Positions 63,381 through 64,000 of a stretch of DNA of 64,000 bases are shown here, piece by piece. The stretch comes from Rosa chinensis (taxonomy: Eukaryota > Streptophyta > Magnoliopsida > Rosales > Rosaceae). A program made the translations under genes and the position numbers. The stretch covers positions 5,260,501 through 5,324,500 of the forward strand of contig NC_037092.1 of the NCBI RefSeq assembly GCF_002994745.2. The letters run 5' to 3'. The notes below the pieces were generated by a model. That model did no database searches. It was not told the origin of the DNA and saw only the letters and a program-made list of their open reading frames with translations. Position 1 is the first letter of the stretch. Every line of letters begins with the position of its first letter.

Positions 63381-63901
63381 CAGTGGTGGAACTACGTGAA
63401 GAGCTGCTTGGGCCGTAGCCCAACCTAAAATTCTTGGGATATTTTATATAGTGCAACTATAATAAGAGTCTAACGTTGGTTCAGTTGGCAACTTGTGGAG
63501 TTGTCTAAGATCCCACCTTGGTTCGAGTCCCCACAACCCCTTATGTTGCTGCTTTCCCATTTCCTTCTCTCTTTTTGGCATTTCTTTTTGCCCTTTTGTT
63601 CCTTTTTTTTTTTGTCTTTTTCCCATTTTCTTCTCCCATTCTCTTTTGTTTTCTTACAACATTTTCTATTCCTAGTTTCTTAACAGTTTCTTCTCTTAAA
63701 GGCAATCTAGCCTGTCATTTTTTTTTTCTCTTTCCCCTTTTTGTTCTCCTTTTTTTTTTTCCTTTAGTTCCAGCATTCTCCATTAGTATTTCTTATAAAC
63801 TTGAGTCCCAAAATTCTTGGAATCATTGTCGACAAAAAAAAAAAATCTTGTAAGCTCTTTAAATTAGCCCACCCCTAATTTTCGTCCTGGTTCCACCACT
63901 G
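63381..63901. mobile_element. Non-autonomous hAT element with tRNA-like core (521 bp)
   Basis: The termini cagtggtggaac and gttccaccactg are perfect inverted repeats. The 8-bp target duplication tccataat is exact (63373-63380 and 63902-63909), so insertion is recent. Inside, ggttcagttggca (about 63478) and ttggttcgagtcc (about 63518) have A-box and B-box form at tRNA-like spacing. A pyrimidine-rich half follows. No transposase. Confidence 0.9.
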
Positions 63902-63909
63902 TCCATAAT

Positions 63910-64000
63910 AAGTAACACCTTCTCTCCCCCCACCTTTCGCCCACGGGATTCCCTACTCCTCCCGTATTTTGCTTACCTTTCTAACACTAGTTGTTTCCTT
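63910..64000. other. Right edge, nothing recognised
   Basis: Short C/T-rich stretch, probably the 3' flank of the preceding small gene. Confidence 0.4.

Overview
This is plant nuclear DNA, almost certainly from a eudicot. The genes are split by AT-rich GT-AG introns, intergenic DNA is AT-rich, and plant-only families are present (PPR, class B heat stress factor, CASP-like protein, LOL2-type LSD1 zinc finger, RMA-type RING ligase). Most of the space between genes is transposon debris: LINE, SINE, hAT, CACTA, Helitron, Harbinger-type and Mutator-like elements. I suspect a rosid, perhaps Rosaceae, but the window alone does not prove it.

Layout. 1-3166: the 5' part of a PPR gene and a complete two-exon HsfB-type gene, both on the minus strand. 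3167-13516: gene-free, with a LINE remnant carrying a triple 181-bp repeat, a foldback element, a TTA-flanked MITE, a hAT element, two nested Helitrons and a SINE with a perfect 16-bp target duplication. 13517-15505: an RMA1-like membrane-anchored RING E3 ligase (minus strand) with a 5'-UTR intron. 15541-27838: repeats and decayed transposons. 27839-28915: a broken DCAF8-like WD40 copy. 30563-32449: an eight-exon coiled-coil gene (plus strand) that best fits the meiotic axis protein ASY4. 33035-34789: a LOL2-like zinc-finger gene (minus strand). 36467-42730: a complete 25-exon gene for the second-largest RNA polymerase II subunit (NRPB2/RPB2, 1191 aa, minus strand). 44203-44889: a CASP-like membrane protein (plus strand). 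46120-51758: a complete-looking non-autonomous CACTA element. 52410-55548: another CACTA end, a second broken DCAF8-like copy in opposite orientation, and a LINE ORF1 pseudogene. 56062-61535: a 5.5-kb unit bounded by inverted repeats that carries a Ulp1/C48-type protease gene plus exon-sized pieces of an ERGIC3/ERV46 gene and a DUF630/632 gene. 61610-63365: a small unrecognised gene made of phase-1 mini-exons, followed by a hAT element with tRNA-like boxes.

The host genes do not form a pathway; they are ordinary neighbours. The PPR gene, LOL2 and NRPB2 have Arabidopsis counterparts that, from memory, sit close together on chromosome 4, so the window may keep an old gene block inflated by transposons.

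The least ordinary object is the Ulp1-carrying unit at 56-61.5 kb. It has the architecture of a gene-capturing Mutator-like element, its protease reading frame can be assembled across seven exons, and the catalytic cysteine position reads serine. Exon models were built by hand from splice sites and reading-frame continuity; no alignment or expression data were available.
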